A stretch of 27,122 bases of DNA, taken from IMG/VR virus record IMGVR_UViG_3300042691_032598, positions 1-27,122 of that record; one strand, given 5' to 3'. Shown in pieces: positions 5,611 to 12,212 of the stretch. This stretch comes from a virus. Position numbers and translations under genes: made by a program. The notes beneath the pieces were generated by a model. The model saw only the letters and a program-made list of their open reading frames with translations. It was not told the DNA's origin and did not search any database. How positions within the stretch are numbered: position 1 is the stretch's first letter; each line of letters opens with the position of its first letter.

Positions 5611-6194
5611 TATCTTCTTATTCTAATAGTTCCTTGTGGAGTTAAATCTAAATTGGGTTTTTTATCTGAAGCAGCAGGAACTGCTTCACCTTTAGCAGCT
5701 CGAATTGCTCGATCAGCGGCAGTTATAGGTCCACCACCAGTTGGTCGTGTAGCACCTTCATAACCACCTTTAACTGCTCCGGTAACTGTTCCAGTAGCAG
5801 TATTAAGAATTCTTTGTGGAACTTCAGGTTTAACTATTGAAGCACCTGTAACAGCAGCTGTCGCTAGCTTTTGCCCTTGCCTTACTTTTGCTCCCAATGC
5901 TGTTGTTGGTTTTGTTCCAAATCCTGTTACTTGTTTAACAACAGGTTTAACTATTCCTTTAATTACATTCCAGGCAGCTGCCAATTTTCCTTCTTTAATA
6001 GTAGTTTCAGTTATAATTTCACCTTCTAACAACCCTGCTTCAATCAGAGCATTGCAAATTTCAATTGATAAAATGTCACAAAAATCTTCCTCTGTTATAG
6101 TTTCTGTAGTTTCTGCAGTTTCTTGTTTCTCTTGATAAATGTTTTCATACAAAGATTCAATTTGCTGTATTTGTTTTAGCGATAAATTATCCAT
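5610..6194 (-). CDS. Probable virion-associated protein (194 aa)
   Basis: The N-terminus MDNLSLKQIQQIESLYENIY is a helical element like those at the start of several cyanophage structural proteins. An acidic segment follows (ETAETTETITEEDFCDIL), with the same type of helical block as its neighbour (EICNALIEAGLLEGEIITE). The second half is Ala/Gly/Thr-rich and basic (TGASIVKPEVPQ, TGTVTGAVKGGYEGATRP). The helical blocks ending in LLEGE and IITE resemble T4 prohead-protease target contexts (hydrophobic-x-Glu), so processing in the prohead is possible. A TATAAATA late promoter lies 31 nt upstream. No enzyme motif seen. Confidence 0.65.
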   Translation of the reverse strand: MDNLSLKQIQQIESLYENIYQEKQETAETTETITEEDFCDILSIEICNALIEAGLLEGEIITETTIKEGKLAAAWNVIKGIVKPVVKQVTGFGTKPTTALGAKVRQGQKLATAAVTGASIVKPEVPQRILNTATGTVTGAVKGGYEGATRPTGGGPITAADRAIRAAKGEAVPAASDKKPNLDLTPQGTIRIRR

Positions 6195-6224
6195 TTTTAT
6201 TTTTATAAAATTTTTTCTTAAAAA

Positions 6225-6232
6225 TATTTATA
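6225..6232 (-). promoter_or_regulatory. Late promoter TATAAATA
   Basis: Exact T4 late consensus on the minus strand, 30 nt upstream of the ATG at 6194 and just after the stop of the small membrane protein gene at 6244. It would drive the 6194 and 5610 genes to the terminator at 4695-4719. Confidence 0.75.
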
Positions 6233-6243
6233 ATAAAAAGCAA

Positions 6244-6417
6244 CTAAAAAACAAAATGCAAAACAAGTCCAATTACCAGTCCAAGAATAAAATAACGTTC
6301 AGTCAGTACTTTTTTGAATAATCTGATAATATCATCACAAATGTAAATAATATCTGAACGAAGTTCACGCATCTCTTTACTCAAAAAAGAATTAGTTTTT
6401 TTAACAAAAGTTTTCAT
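6244..6417 (-). CDS. Small membrane protein with C-terminal anchor (57 aa)
   Basis: The start is set at ATG 6417 (MKTFVKKTNSFLSKEM); a GTG at 6444 would add nine residues but no ribosome site supports it. Residues 15-40 are amphipathic and charged, and the last 18 residues (YFILGLVIGLVLHFVF) are one hydrophobic helix ending at the C-terminus, a tail-anchored layout. Such proteins can be holins or membrane-tethered effectors; nothing here decides. The first four residues match the MKTF start of neighbouring virion-type proteins. Confidence 0.55.
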   Translation of the reverse strand: MKTFVKKTNSFLSKEMRELRSDIIYICDDIIRLFKKVLTERYFILGLVIGLVLHFVF

Positions 6418-6470
6418 AATAAAATAACGTATGGTATCCCGCACTATACTAGCATACTTTCAAAAAAATT

Positions 6471-6839
6471 TCACCTGTTTAAAGGTCTGATTTGAGCGGG
6501 TTTTCCTGAAACGCCAGGTCCTCCAGATGGAACTAACTGATATAATCTTTGTTGTTGCGCTTGTCTTCTTTGCTGAGCAATCTTAACTGCTGCAGGTGCT
6601 AAAACTTCTTTTCCTAATGTATATCCAGCAGCTGCTGGTCCTAGTAGACGACCAAGACCAACTCCAGAAGTTGCAACATCAACTACTTTTCTTACAATTG
6701 AATTATTTCCACTTGCTTTTTTAATAACCTCTCCAGCAATCTCAGCACCTGCAGATCTACCAATTTTTCCTGGAACTGATTTAACATTAAATTCATTCAA
6801 TTGATAAGCATTTTCACAAAATTGTTGAAAAGTCTTCAT
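6471..6839 (-). CDS. Putative internal virion protein with capsid-targeting-like N-terminus (122 aa)
   Basis: It begins MKTFQQFCENAYQLNEF, close to the T4 internal-protein capsid-targeting sequence (MKTYQEFIAEA) and ending in a possible prohead-protease site (QLNE). The rest is Gly/Ala-rich and basic, with a hydrophobic segment VGLGRLLGPAAAGYTLG and a Gln/Arg tail (QQRRQAQQQRLYQ). An encapsidated, DNA-bound or ejected protein is the inference. It lies right after a terminator/late promoter relay (TATAAATA 6859-6866), so it is the first gene of a late unit. Confidence 0.65.
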   Translation of the reverse strand: MKTFQQFCENAYQLNEFNVKSVPGKIGRSAGAEIAGEVIKKASGNNSIVRKVVDVATSGVGLGRLLGPAAAGYTLGKEVLAPAAVKIAQQRRQAQQQRLYQLVPSGGPGVSGKPAQIRPLNR

Positions 6840-6858
6840 TTATTTCTACATTTTTAGA

Positions 6859-6866
6859 TATTTATA
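6859..6866 (-). promoter_or_regulatory. Late promoter TATAAATA fused to a terminator T-tract
   Basis: Exact late consensus on the minus strand, 20 nt upstream of the ATG at 6839. The preceding terminator T-run (6873 down to 6866) leads directly into the motif. Confidence 0.8.
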
Positions 6867-6872
6867 AAAAAA

Positions 6873-6890
6873 GAGGGTACAAAGACCCTC
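6873..6890 (-). terminator. Intrinsic terminator of the primase-nrd unit
   Basis: A 6-bp stem GAGGGT/ACCCTC (6890-6885 with 6878-6873) with a 6-nt loop is followed by seven T on the minus strand. The stop codon of the 53-aa ORF (6889-6891) lies in its 5' arm. Confidence 0.75.
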
Positions 6891-7050
6891 AAGAAACATC
6901 ATTATTTTTATCATTTAACCATACTTCAGTATAATCAAAATCACCAAACATAAATTGATCATACTCTGCAGCATCTTTATATGCATTTAAAATTTCTTGC
7001 TCACACCATTCATCATAGTTGGAATCCTGAGAAAGTATCTTTGGTAACAT
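6889..7050 (-). CDS. Small acidic protein (53 aa) starting inside a duplicated nrdB tail
   Basis: ATG at 7050 overlaps the stop of the previous gene (TAATG). The first 13 codons (MLPKILSQDS and on) lie in the second copy of the nrdB 3' end, read in a shifted frame. The rest is acidic and aromatic (YDEWCEQEILNAYKDAAEYD, then FGDFDYTEVWLND). The true nrdB copy also contains ATGTTA in the same shifted frame, so this gene probably once overlapped the end of nrdB and kept its start when the insert arrived. The stop lies in the terminator stem. Function unknown. Confidence 0.6.
   Translation of the reverse strand: MLPKILSQDSNYDEWCEQEILNAYKDAAEYDQFMFGDFDYTEVWLNDKNNDVS
7012..7050 (-). repeat. Second copy of the nrdB 3' end (39 bp)
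   Basis: 35 of 39 bases match 8115-8153. Read in the NrdB frame it encodes VTKDTFSGFQL and a stop, identical in protein to the real NrdB tail. All four base differences are synonymous in that frame (ACC for ACT, CAA for CAG, CTA for TTG). It marks the distal border of the inserted segment. Confidence 0.85.
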
Positions 7051-7463
7051 TAGATTATATTACAACCTGGTTCTAATATTTTATAAGTGTTTCCATCATA
7101 GACAACACCAGAGTAATATTCTGTATTATTAAAGACGGAAAACATATTATATTTTCTTTTATCTTCAAAAGGTGTTATATCTATCAAATTTCCATAAGTA
7201 TTTTTCCAAATACTATGATATATTGCACACCCATAAGTTTTATCGTCAACATCCGTGATTAGATAATATCCACTTATTTTTTCTCCACCATAAGTATTCA
7301 CATAATGATTTACATTATTGTGGCAGTTTGCGTCAGCACATAATGGTTTAGATACTACAGGAACTTTTAACAAAGTATTAGAGAACTTACAATACTCCTT
7401 AAGTTTTACCACGCACTCATCTTCTGGTAGTGATATTCTAAACTTTCTCAATACTCCATCCAT
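7050..7463 (-). CDS. Uncharacterised protein riding with the GIY-YIG insert (137 aa)
   Basis: The start is placed at ATG 7463 (MDGVLRKFRISL), overlapping the endonuclease gene end by 26 nt; longer readings lie in that gene. Visible parts are a Cys/His/Asn segment LCADANCHNNVNHYVNTYGG, a beta-rich core GYYLITDVDDKTYGCAIYHS, and NTYGNLIDITPFEDKRKYN. The order CHNNV, GY-x-L, HS-x-W, LIDITP resembles a family that I recall from phages and bacteria without a known function. Its stop overlaps the 53-aa ORF start (TAATG). It is probably cargo of the insert or a neighbour moved with it. Confidence 0.6.
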   Translation of the reverse strand: MDGVLRKFRISLPEDECVVKLKEYCKFSNTLLKVPVVSKPLCADANCHNNVNHYVNTYGGEKISGYYLITDVDDKTYGCAIYHSIWKNTYGNLIDITPFEDKRKYNMFSVFNNTEYYSGVVYDGNTYKILEPGCNII

Positions 7464-8058
7464 TCTTTCTTGGTCCTTTTCTATCATAAAAAATTGCTGC
7501 GTGCATAGTTGCGTATGATATTTTATTTTGGCTACAAAACTTTTTAAGTTCTCCAAACACCTCAGTTTTTTCTCCAGAAGGACTTGTTATAAGATAAGTT
7601 ACTGATGATGCAGATTTAAAACCTTCAGCAAATCTTTCTTTTGCTTTTTCACTTATTTTTCTTTTTCGTTCTTCACTGCAAGGAACACCATAACTTGGAT
7701 TATTTTTTCCTGCTACCTTTTCACTTATTTTTTTCTTTGCTTCTTCGGTGTGCTTTCTACCACTAAACCCCCTTGTTCTTTGTCCTCCTGGTTTTCCTTC
7801 ACCACCAAGATTTTGATTTAATAAAACTCCACCATCACATTTTCTTTTCCAGAGTGCTATATGTTTGATCTCAAGTTCTATTGCTTCCTCTTTTGATAAC
7901 CCAGATTTTACAATCCACCTTCTTTCTTTTGGTGGAAGTAAGTTCGCTCCGTTACTTCTAAGATGTTTTGCGTGTAATCTTCTTGGTTTTCCATAACCAA
8001 CATAAAAGGGAGAACAAAAGTCCTCCCTCAAATAATAATAAAGAATATAGGTATTCAT
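7438..8058 (-). CDS. GIY-YIG homing endonuclease with NUMOD-type DNA-binding modules
   Basis: A 206-aa protein. The N-terminal GIY-YIG-type domain has YILYYYL at the start, FYVGYGKPRRLHAKH (residues 18-32) and the metal-binding Glu in EAIELEIKHIALW. Residues 95-145 hold NUMOD3-like repeats (RGFSGRKHTEEAKKKISEK and PCSEERKRKISEKAKE). The end (TEVFGELKKFCSQNKIS) resembles the NUMOD1/helix-turn-helix tail of I-TevI-type enzymes. It would cut nrdB of related phages lacking the insert and so spread by recombination. Expression is predicted to be late only, from TATAAATA in the loop of a 12-bp hairpin just before the ATG. Confidence 0.85.
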   Translation of the reverse strand: MNTYILYYYLREDFCSPFYVGYGKPRRLHAKHLRSNGANLLPPKERRWIVKSGLSKEEAIELEIKHIALWKRKCDGGVLLNQNLGGEGKPGGQRTRGFSGRKHTEEAKKKISEKVAGKNNPSYGVPCSEERKRKISEKAKERFAEGFKSASSVTYLITSPSGEKTEVFGELKKFCSQNKISYATMHAAIFYDRKGPRKNGWSIEKV

Positions 8059-8110
8059 TTTAAGACCGAACTCTAATATTATTTATATAATACTATATTT
8101 CAGTCTTAAA
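8059..8110 (-). promoter_or_regulatory. Late promoter TATAAATA inside a 12-bp hairpin (timing switch)
   Basis: On the minus strand the arms TTTAAGACTGAA (8110-8099) and TTCGGTCTTAAA (8070-8059) can form 12 bp with one G-U pair. The loop holds TATAAATA (8087-8080), and the ATG at 8058 directly follows the 3' arm. Read-through from nrdB would mask the start region; RNA from the late promoter lacks the 5' arm. The same logic is known for I-TevI in phage T4. Confidence 0.75.
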
Positions 8111-8114
8111 GTCA

Positions 8115-8153
8115 ATCACAACTGGAATCCTGAGAAAGTATCTTTAGTAACAT
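8115..8153 (-). repeat. nrdB 3' end, first copy (39 bp)
   Basis: The true C-terminal codons and stop of nrdB. It matches 7012-7050 at 35 of 39 positions and marks the proximal border of the insertion. Confidence 0.85.
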
Positions 8154-9306
8154 CCTGCTTGATTCCACCAACAATATATGACTGTACTTGAGTTTGTTGA
8201 GGTGCCACTTGGAGACCCTTGGAGGAAATCCAGTGCTCAGTCCATGGAAGAGGATTATTCTTAGCGGGAATATCATAAAGTGGGCGAAGTCCAATTGCCT
8301 TCATTCTACGATTCGCAATCCACTCAACATACTGCTGCAACAGCTTGTCATTTAAACCAATCATAGATCCATCTTTGAACAAATACTCTGCCCAAAGTTT
8401 TTCTTGATTGACAGCATTCTCAAAAGTATTATAGACCCACTGTTCTTCTTCTTTAGCAATACGTGCCATTTCTGGGTCATCACCTTCTTTCCATTTGTTA
8501 AGAATATTTTGAGTGATGACAAGGTGCTGATTCTCATCTCTGGCAATTAGTGAGATGATTTTTGCACTTCCTTCCATAAGTTTGAGTTCGCCAAATGCAA
8601 AACTGCAAGCGAAACTGACATAAAAGCGAATACCTTCAAGAATATTAACGTTTGCAACTGCTCTAAAGAGTTTGCGTTTGAGTTCATATCTTGCCTCTAA
8701 TGCGGTTGGAACTTGTTCTTGAGCATACTTCCAGTCATTAGTTATCCCATAATGCTGAGCACTATTAATGAAATCATTGTACGCCTCAGTTACACTGACA
8801 GCACGTTCCATGATACGATCCTCCCTGAGAATCGTATCAAAAACTTCAGATGGATCCGAATAAACATTTTTAATGATATAAGTATAAGACCTAGAGTGAA
8901 TCATTTCCATGAATTCCCAGACCTTCATACATGCTTCTAGTTCAGGAAGAGAGCAGTATGGTGCAAATGCCATACCAGGACCTCTTCCCTGAACCGAATC
9001 AAGCATTACCTGATACTTTAGGTTACTAGTAAAAATATGTTTTTGTTCGGGACGTAGAGATTGATAATCTCCACGATCTTTCTGTAAAGAAACCTCTTCA
9101 GGTCTCCAAAAATAACCTAATTGTTGTGTCGTGAGTTTATCGAAAATAGGATACTTATAAGAATCATAACGCTGAATACCCAGAGGTTGTCCAAAGAACA
9201 TTGGAGATTTTTTTGTATCAACTTCTTCAGAGTTAAAAACTGTCATACCTCCGATATGTTGCATATTAACACTGTCCATATTCCTCTTAAAATTGAATTT
9301 GTTCAT
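8116..9306 (-). CDS. nrdB: Ribonucleotide reductase class Ia, small (beta) subunit
   Basis: It builds the diferric-tyrosyl radical used by NrdA to reduce NDPs to dNDPs for phage DNA synthesis. Iron ligands and radical Tyr are all present with E. coli spacing: D103, E134, H137, Y141 (HSRSY), E224, E258 and H261 (DENQH). The C-terminal tail DTFSGFQL should dock on NrdA. The reading uses ATG 9306, which overlaps the HNH gene (ATGA). Residues 1-20 are not typical, and the usual cyanophage start may be Met21 (MTVFNSEEVD, 9246); Met10 follows an AGAGGA. The gene is complete although bracketed by two homing endonucleases. Confidence 0.95.
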   Translation of the reverse strand: MNKFNFKRNMDSVNMQHIGGMTVFNSEEVDTKKSPMFFGQPLGIQRYDSYKYPIFDKLTTQQLGYFWRPEEVSLQKDRGDYQSLRPEQKHIFTSNLKYQVMLDSVQGRGPGMAFAPYCSLPELEACMKVWEFMEMIHSRSYTYIIKNVYSDPSEVFDTILREDRIMERAVSVTEAYNDFINSAQHYGITNDWKYAQEQVPTALEARYELKRKLFRAVANVNILEGIRFYVSFACSFAFGELKLMEGSAKIISLIARDENQHLVITQNILNKWKEGDDPEMARIAKEEEQWVYNTFENAVNQEKLWAEYLFKDGSMIGLNDKLLQQYVEWIANRRMKAIGLRPLYDIPAKNNPLPWTEHWISSKGLQVAPQQTQVQSYIVGGIKQDVTKDTFSGFQL

Positions 9307-9872
9307 AGGTGTTTAATGTGCAAATTACCGTGTCCTCTTTTCCATCCACTTGGAATCTCTTCTTTTGAAGAAATTCTTTTACCAACAACTCCGTTATTTA
9401 TCCAGAAAAAGGTGCCTTTATTTTTACATCCTTTTTTATTACCTATTTGTGCTGAAGACATTTTTTTTCTAGTTTCTTCAGTTTTTGGTTTGGACATTTT
9501 TCTTTTTGTTTCTTCACTTTTAAGAACACCTTTTCTAGTTTTAGACATTTTTTTCCTAATGTCTTTTGATAATTTTGTTCCCATTTGATATTCTGAAATA
9601 AATTTTCTACTTTGCTCAAACAGTTTGGAAGAAAAATTACACCTAGTCCCCATAGCGTTATATGCTCTATGAATGCTTATATTATCTGGATACATTTTAA
9701 CTAATAATCTATGACATATTAAATGTTCTCTAGCAGTTAATTCTACTAAATTATCATTACAGTTAGACCCACCCATACACTTTGGTGTGATATGGTGGGT
9801 TTCTGTGTATATTTCCGTGATTCTTTTTTTCGCTCTACTAATAATTAAATTATATTGGCGAAAATAATCCAT
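9303..9872 (-). CDS. HNH homing endonuclease between nrdA and nrdB
   Basis: A 189-aa protein. The HNH fold is seen in YTETHHITPKCMGGSNCNDN (His26, His27) followed by LVELTAREHLICHRLL (His50, His54). Residues 95-140 carry three NUMOD3-like Lys/Ser modules (KDIRKKMSKTRKGVLKSEET, KRKMSKPKTEETRKKMSSAQ). The C-terminus (FFWINNGVVGKRI, IPSGWKRGHGNL) is a typical DNA-binding tail of phage HNH homing enzymes. It probably cuts at the nrdA/nrdB junction of relatives. Unlike the GIY-YIG gene it has no TATAAATA hairpin upstream. Its stop overlaps the nrdB ATG (ATGA), so nrdB may now depend on its translation. Confidence 0.85.
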   Translation of the reverse strand: MDYFRQYNLIISRAKKRITEIYTETHHITPKCMGGSNCNDNLVELTAREHLICHRLLVKMYPDNISIHRAYNAMGTRCNFSSKLFEQSRKFISEYQMGTKLSKDIRKKMSKTRKGVLKSEETKRKMSKPKTEETRKKMSSAQIGNKKGCKNKGTFFWINNGVVGKRISSKEEIPSGWKRGHGNLHIKHL

Positions 9873-9911
9873 AGAAATTTTTGTCTGTATTTCCTATTTT
9901 AACATATTTCG

Positions 9912-12212
9912 TCAAATCTTACAACTTTCACAATCATCTTCATCAGAACTCATAATGTCATTCAAAATTGATTGAAGGTTTTCTTTTGATTCTTCAACCA
10001 CTTCATCGGTCTTAATGTCATAAGTATTTTGGTAATATGCAGTCTTGTGACCCAACTTAAAGCAAGTAAGCATATCCTGTGCCATTACCGACACAGGTAC
10101 TTCATTATTGGGATAATTCTCTGGATTATAGGACCAGTTTCCAGAAATCGCTTGATCAAAGAACTTTTGCATAACAGCAACAATATTAATATAACCACTA
10201 TTGCTAGGCATATCCCAAAGAAGCGTATAATTGTTCTTAAGTGTTTGGTACTGTGGAACAATTTGCTTAAGAGGACCTTTCTTCGACTTCTTAACGGACA
10301 AGTACCCACGAGGCGGTTCAATTCCGTTTGTTGCATTTGACACAACGGAACTGCTCTCCGAAGGCATCTGTGCGGACAGAGTGCTGTTCCGTACTCCATA
10401 TTGCTTGACACGCTCCCGAAGTGATTCCCAATCATAGTTAAGTTTATTAGGTACGATTTCGTCTACATCCTTTTTATACGTATCTATGGGAAGAATACCT
10501 TGTCCATATTTTGTTCTATGTGAGTATTCACACGCACCTTTTTCTTTAGCAAGATTAACTGTGGCATCAATCAAATAATATTGAAATGCTTCCGTTAAGT
10601 CATGAACAAGTTTCCATGCACCAGGATCACTGTAATTTTCACCGTGCTTGGCAAGATAGTGCGCAAGACCAATATAACCTACCCCAAGAGAACGACGTGC
10701 TCTAGTGGCAATTTCTGCTGCTCTAACTGGATATCCTTGAAAATCAATGAGTTCATCAAGACTCCTAACAGCAAGATCACAAAGAACTTCAAGATCTTCA
10801 TTATCCCTAATTTTTCCAACATTAATAGCACTAAGAATGCAGAGAGCAATTTCCCCATTTGGATCATCAATATGTTGAATAGGTTTTGTTGGGAGAGTGA
10901 TTTCCTGACAAAGATTGCTCATCTCAACTTTATCCATAAAGGAAGAGTGAGAGTTGCAGTGGTCAATATTCATAATATAAAGACGACCAGTTTCTGCACG
11001 TTCCTTTAGGAGGTCCAGAAAGAGATCTTGAGCTCCGATAGTCTTTCTAGAAACAGACTCATCTCGTTCGTAACGTACATATAACTCGTCAAAAGAATCA
11101 GTTCCAAAAGCATCATATAAACCAGGAACTGAGTGGGGTGAGAAGAGAGAGATTTCTTCGTTTTTGATGAATCGCTCATAGAACAGTTTAGAGATTTGGA
11201 TACTGTAGTCTAACTTACGAACACGATTATCCTCAGTTCCCTTATTATTTTTCAATACTAAAATGTCTTCTATTTCTTGGTGCCAGATAGGAAAGTGAAC
11301 TGTAGCAGAACCACCTCTGATGCCGTTCTGAGTGCAGCATCGGACAGTTGCCTCAAACTTCTTAAGGAAGGGGACAACGCCTGTGTGCTGTACCTCTCCG
11401 CCTCTGATTTTAGCGTTGATACCACGGATTCTACCAGCGTTGATGCCGATGCCAGCCCTTTGTGCGACATATTTACCAATAGCCATATCGCTGCTAAAGA
11501 TACTATCGAGGGTGTCATCAACATCAACGAGAACACAAGATGCATATTGGCGAAGTGGGGTTCGCACTCCTGCCATAATCGGCGTTGGGATGTTGATTTT
11601 GTGCTTACTGATTGCGTCATAATACTTCTTAACGTAATCTAAACGTGTTTCTTTTGGATATTTTGAGAAGATAGTAGCGGCAATCAAAAGGTACATAAAT
11701 TGTGGCGTCTCATAGAGAGCACCAGAACTCCTATCCTGAACAAGGTACTTATCAACTACCTGACGAAGACCTGCATAAGTGAACAGATAATCACGCTCGT
11801 GGTCAATAAAAGATTGAAGTCTATCAAACTCCTCATCATTATAAAGACTTAAAATCTCAGCATCATAAACACCTCTACCAACACAACGCTCTACGTGCTG
11901 CTTGACAGTTGGACACTCGTGCATACGACCAAACAACTGCTTGCGGAGAGCGAACAGAAGGAGGCGAGCAGCAACGAACTGATAATTAGGATGATCTAAA
12001 TCAATTAAGTCAGAAGCAGAACGAATCAAAATTTCTTGAATTTCTGCTGTTGTAATACCATCATAAAATTGAATACCAGACTGCATTTCAACCTGCGATG
12101 CAGACACACCAGCAAGATCTTTACATGCCTCTTCCACCATTACATGAAGTTTATTTAAATCAAGGGGTTCAGTTTTACCATCCCTCTTAACGACTTTTGT
12201 TCCGTTGCTCAT
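9912..12212 (-). CDS. nrdA: Ribonucleotide reductase class Ia, large (alpha) subunit
   Basis: A 766-aa catalytic subunit. An ATP-cone-like N-terminus (VVKRDGKTEPLDLNKLH) precedes the barrel. Active-site residues are Cys226 (YASCVLV), Asn433, Cys435 and Glu437 (NLCQE), and Cys458 (ALCILSAIN); the 23-residue gap between Cys435 and Cys458 equals the E. coli gap. The tail DCESCKI supplies the CxxC pair that is re-reduced by a thiol donor. Its ATG overlaps the primase stop (ATGA), so both lie in the early unit driven from 13204-13232. An HNH gene separates it from nrdB. Complete and intact. Confidence 0.97.
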   Translation of the reverse strand: MSNGTKVVKRDGKTEPLDLNKLHVMVEEACKDLAGVSASQVEMQSGIQFYDGITTAEIQEILIRSASDLIDLDHPNYQFVAARLLLFALRKQLFGRMHECPTVKQHVERCVGRGVYDAEILSLYNDEEFDRLQSFIDHERDYLFTYAGLRQVVDKYLVQDRSSGALYETPQFMYLLIAATIFSKYPKETRLDYVKKYYDAISKHKINIPTPIMAGVRTPLRQYASCVLVDVDDTLDSIFSSDMAIGKYVAQRAGIGINAGRIRGINAKIRGGEVQHTGVVPFLKKFEATVRCCTQNGIRGGSATVHFPIWHQEIEDILVLKNNKGTEDNRVRKLDYSIQISKLFYERFIKNEEISLFSPHSVPGLYDAFGTDSFDELYVRYERDESVSRKTIGAQDLFLDLLKERAETGRLYIMNIDHCNSHSSFMDKVEMSNLCQEITLPTKPIQHIDDPNGEIALCILSAINVGKIRDNEDLEVLCDLAVRSLDELIDFQGYPVRAAEIATRARRSLGVGYIGLAHYLAKHGENYSDPGAWKLVHDLTEAFQYYLIDATVNLAKEKGACEYSHRTKYGQGILPIDTYKKDVDEIVPNKLNYDWESLRERVKQYGVRNSTLSAQMPSESSSVVSNATNGIEPPRGYLSVKKSKKGPLKQIVPQYQTLKNNYTLLWDMPSNSGYINIVAVMQKFFDQAISGNWSYNPENYPNNEVPVSVMAQDMLTCFKLGHKTAYYQNTYDIKTDEVVEESKENLQSILNDIMSSDEDDCESCKI

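Larger units (their letters stand above)
7051..8114 (-). mobile_element. Homing-endonuclease insertion bounded by duplicated nrdB 3' ends
   Basis: The segment between the two 39-bp copies of the nrdB tail carries the GIY-YIG endonuclease, its late promoter/hairpin and a 137-aa ORF. The copy next to nrdB completes NrdB; the distal copy is a leftover that still starts the 53-aa gene. This is the mark left when an endonuclease element recombines into the end of a gene and restores it with a donor tail. Confidence 0.65.

Noticed and set aside
6418-6470. Possible extended -10 promoter (TGCTAGTAT) before the small membrane gene
   Set aside because: No convincing -35 at 17 bp (only GTGAAA); too weak to list.
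8112-8294. Open frame ending MLLKILSQDSSCD inside nrdB
   Set aside because: Not a gene today; only its last 13 codons matter, as the relic of the overlapping start discussed for the 53-aa ORF.
8116-9306. Group I intron or intein in nrdB
   Set aside because: NrdB is continuous with all metal ligands at E. coli spacing; the endonucleases lie outside the frame.
10029-11642. Several open frames on both strands inside nrdA
   Set aside because: Shadows of a well-supported gene; no motifs or start sites.
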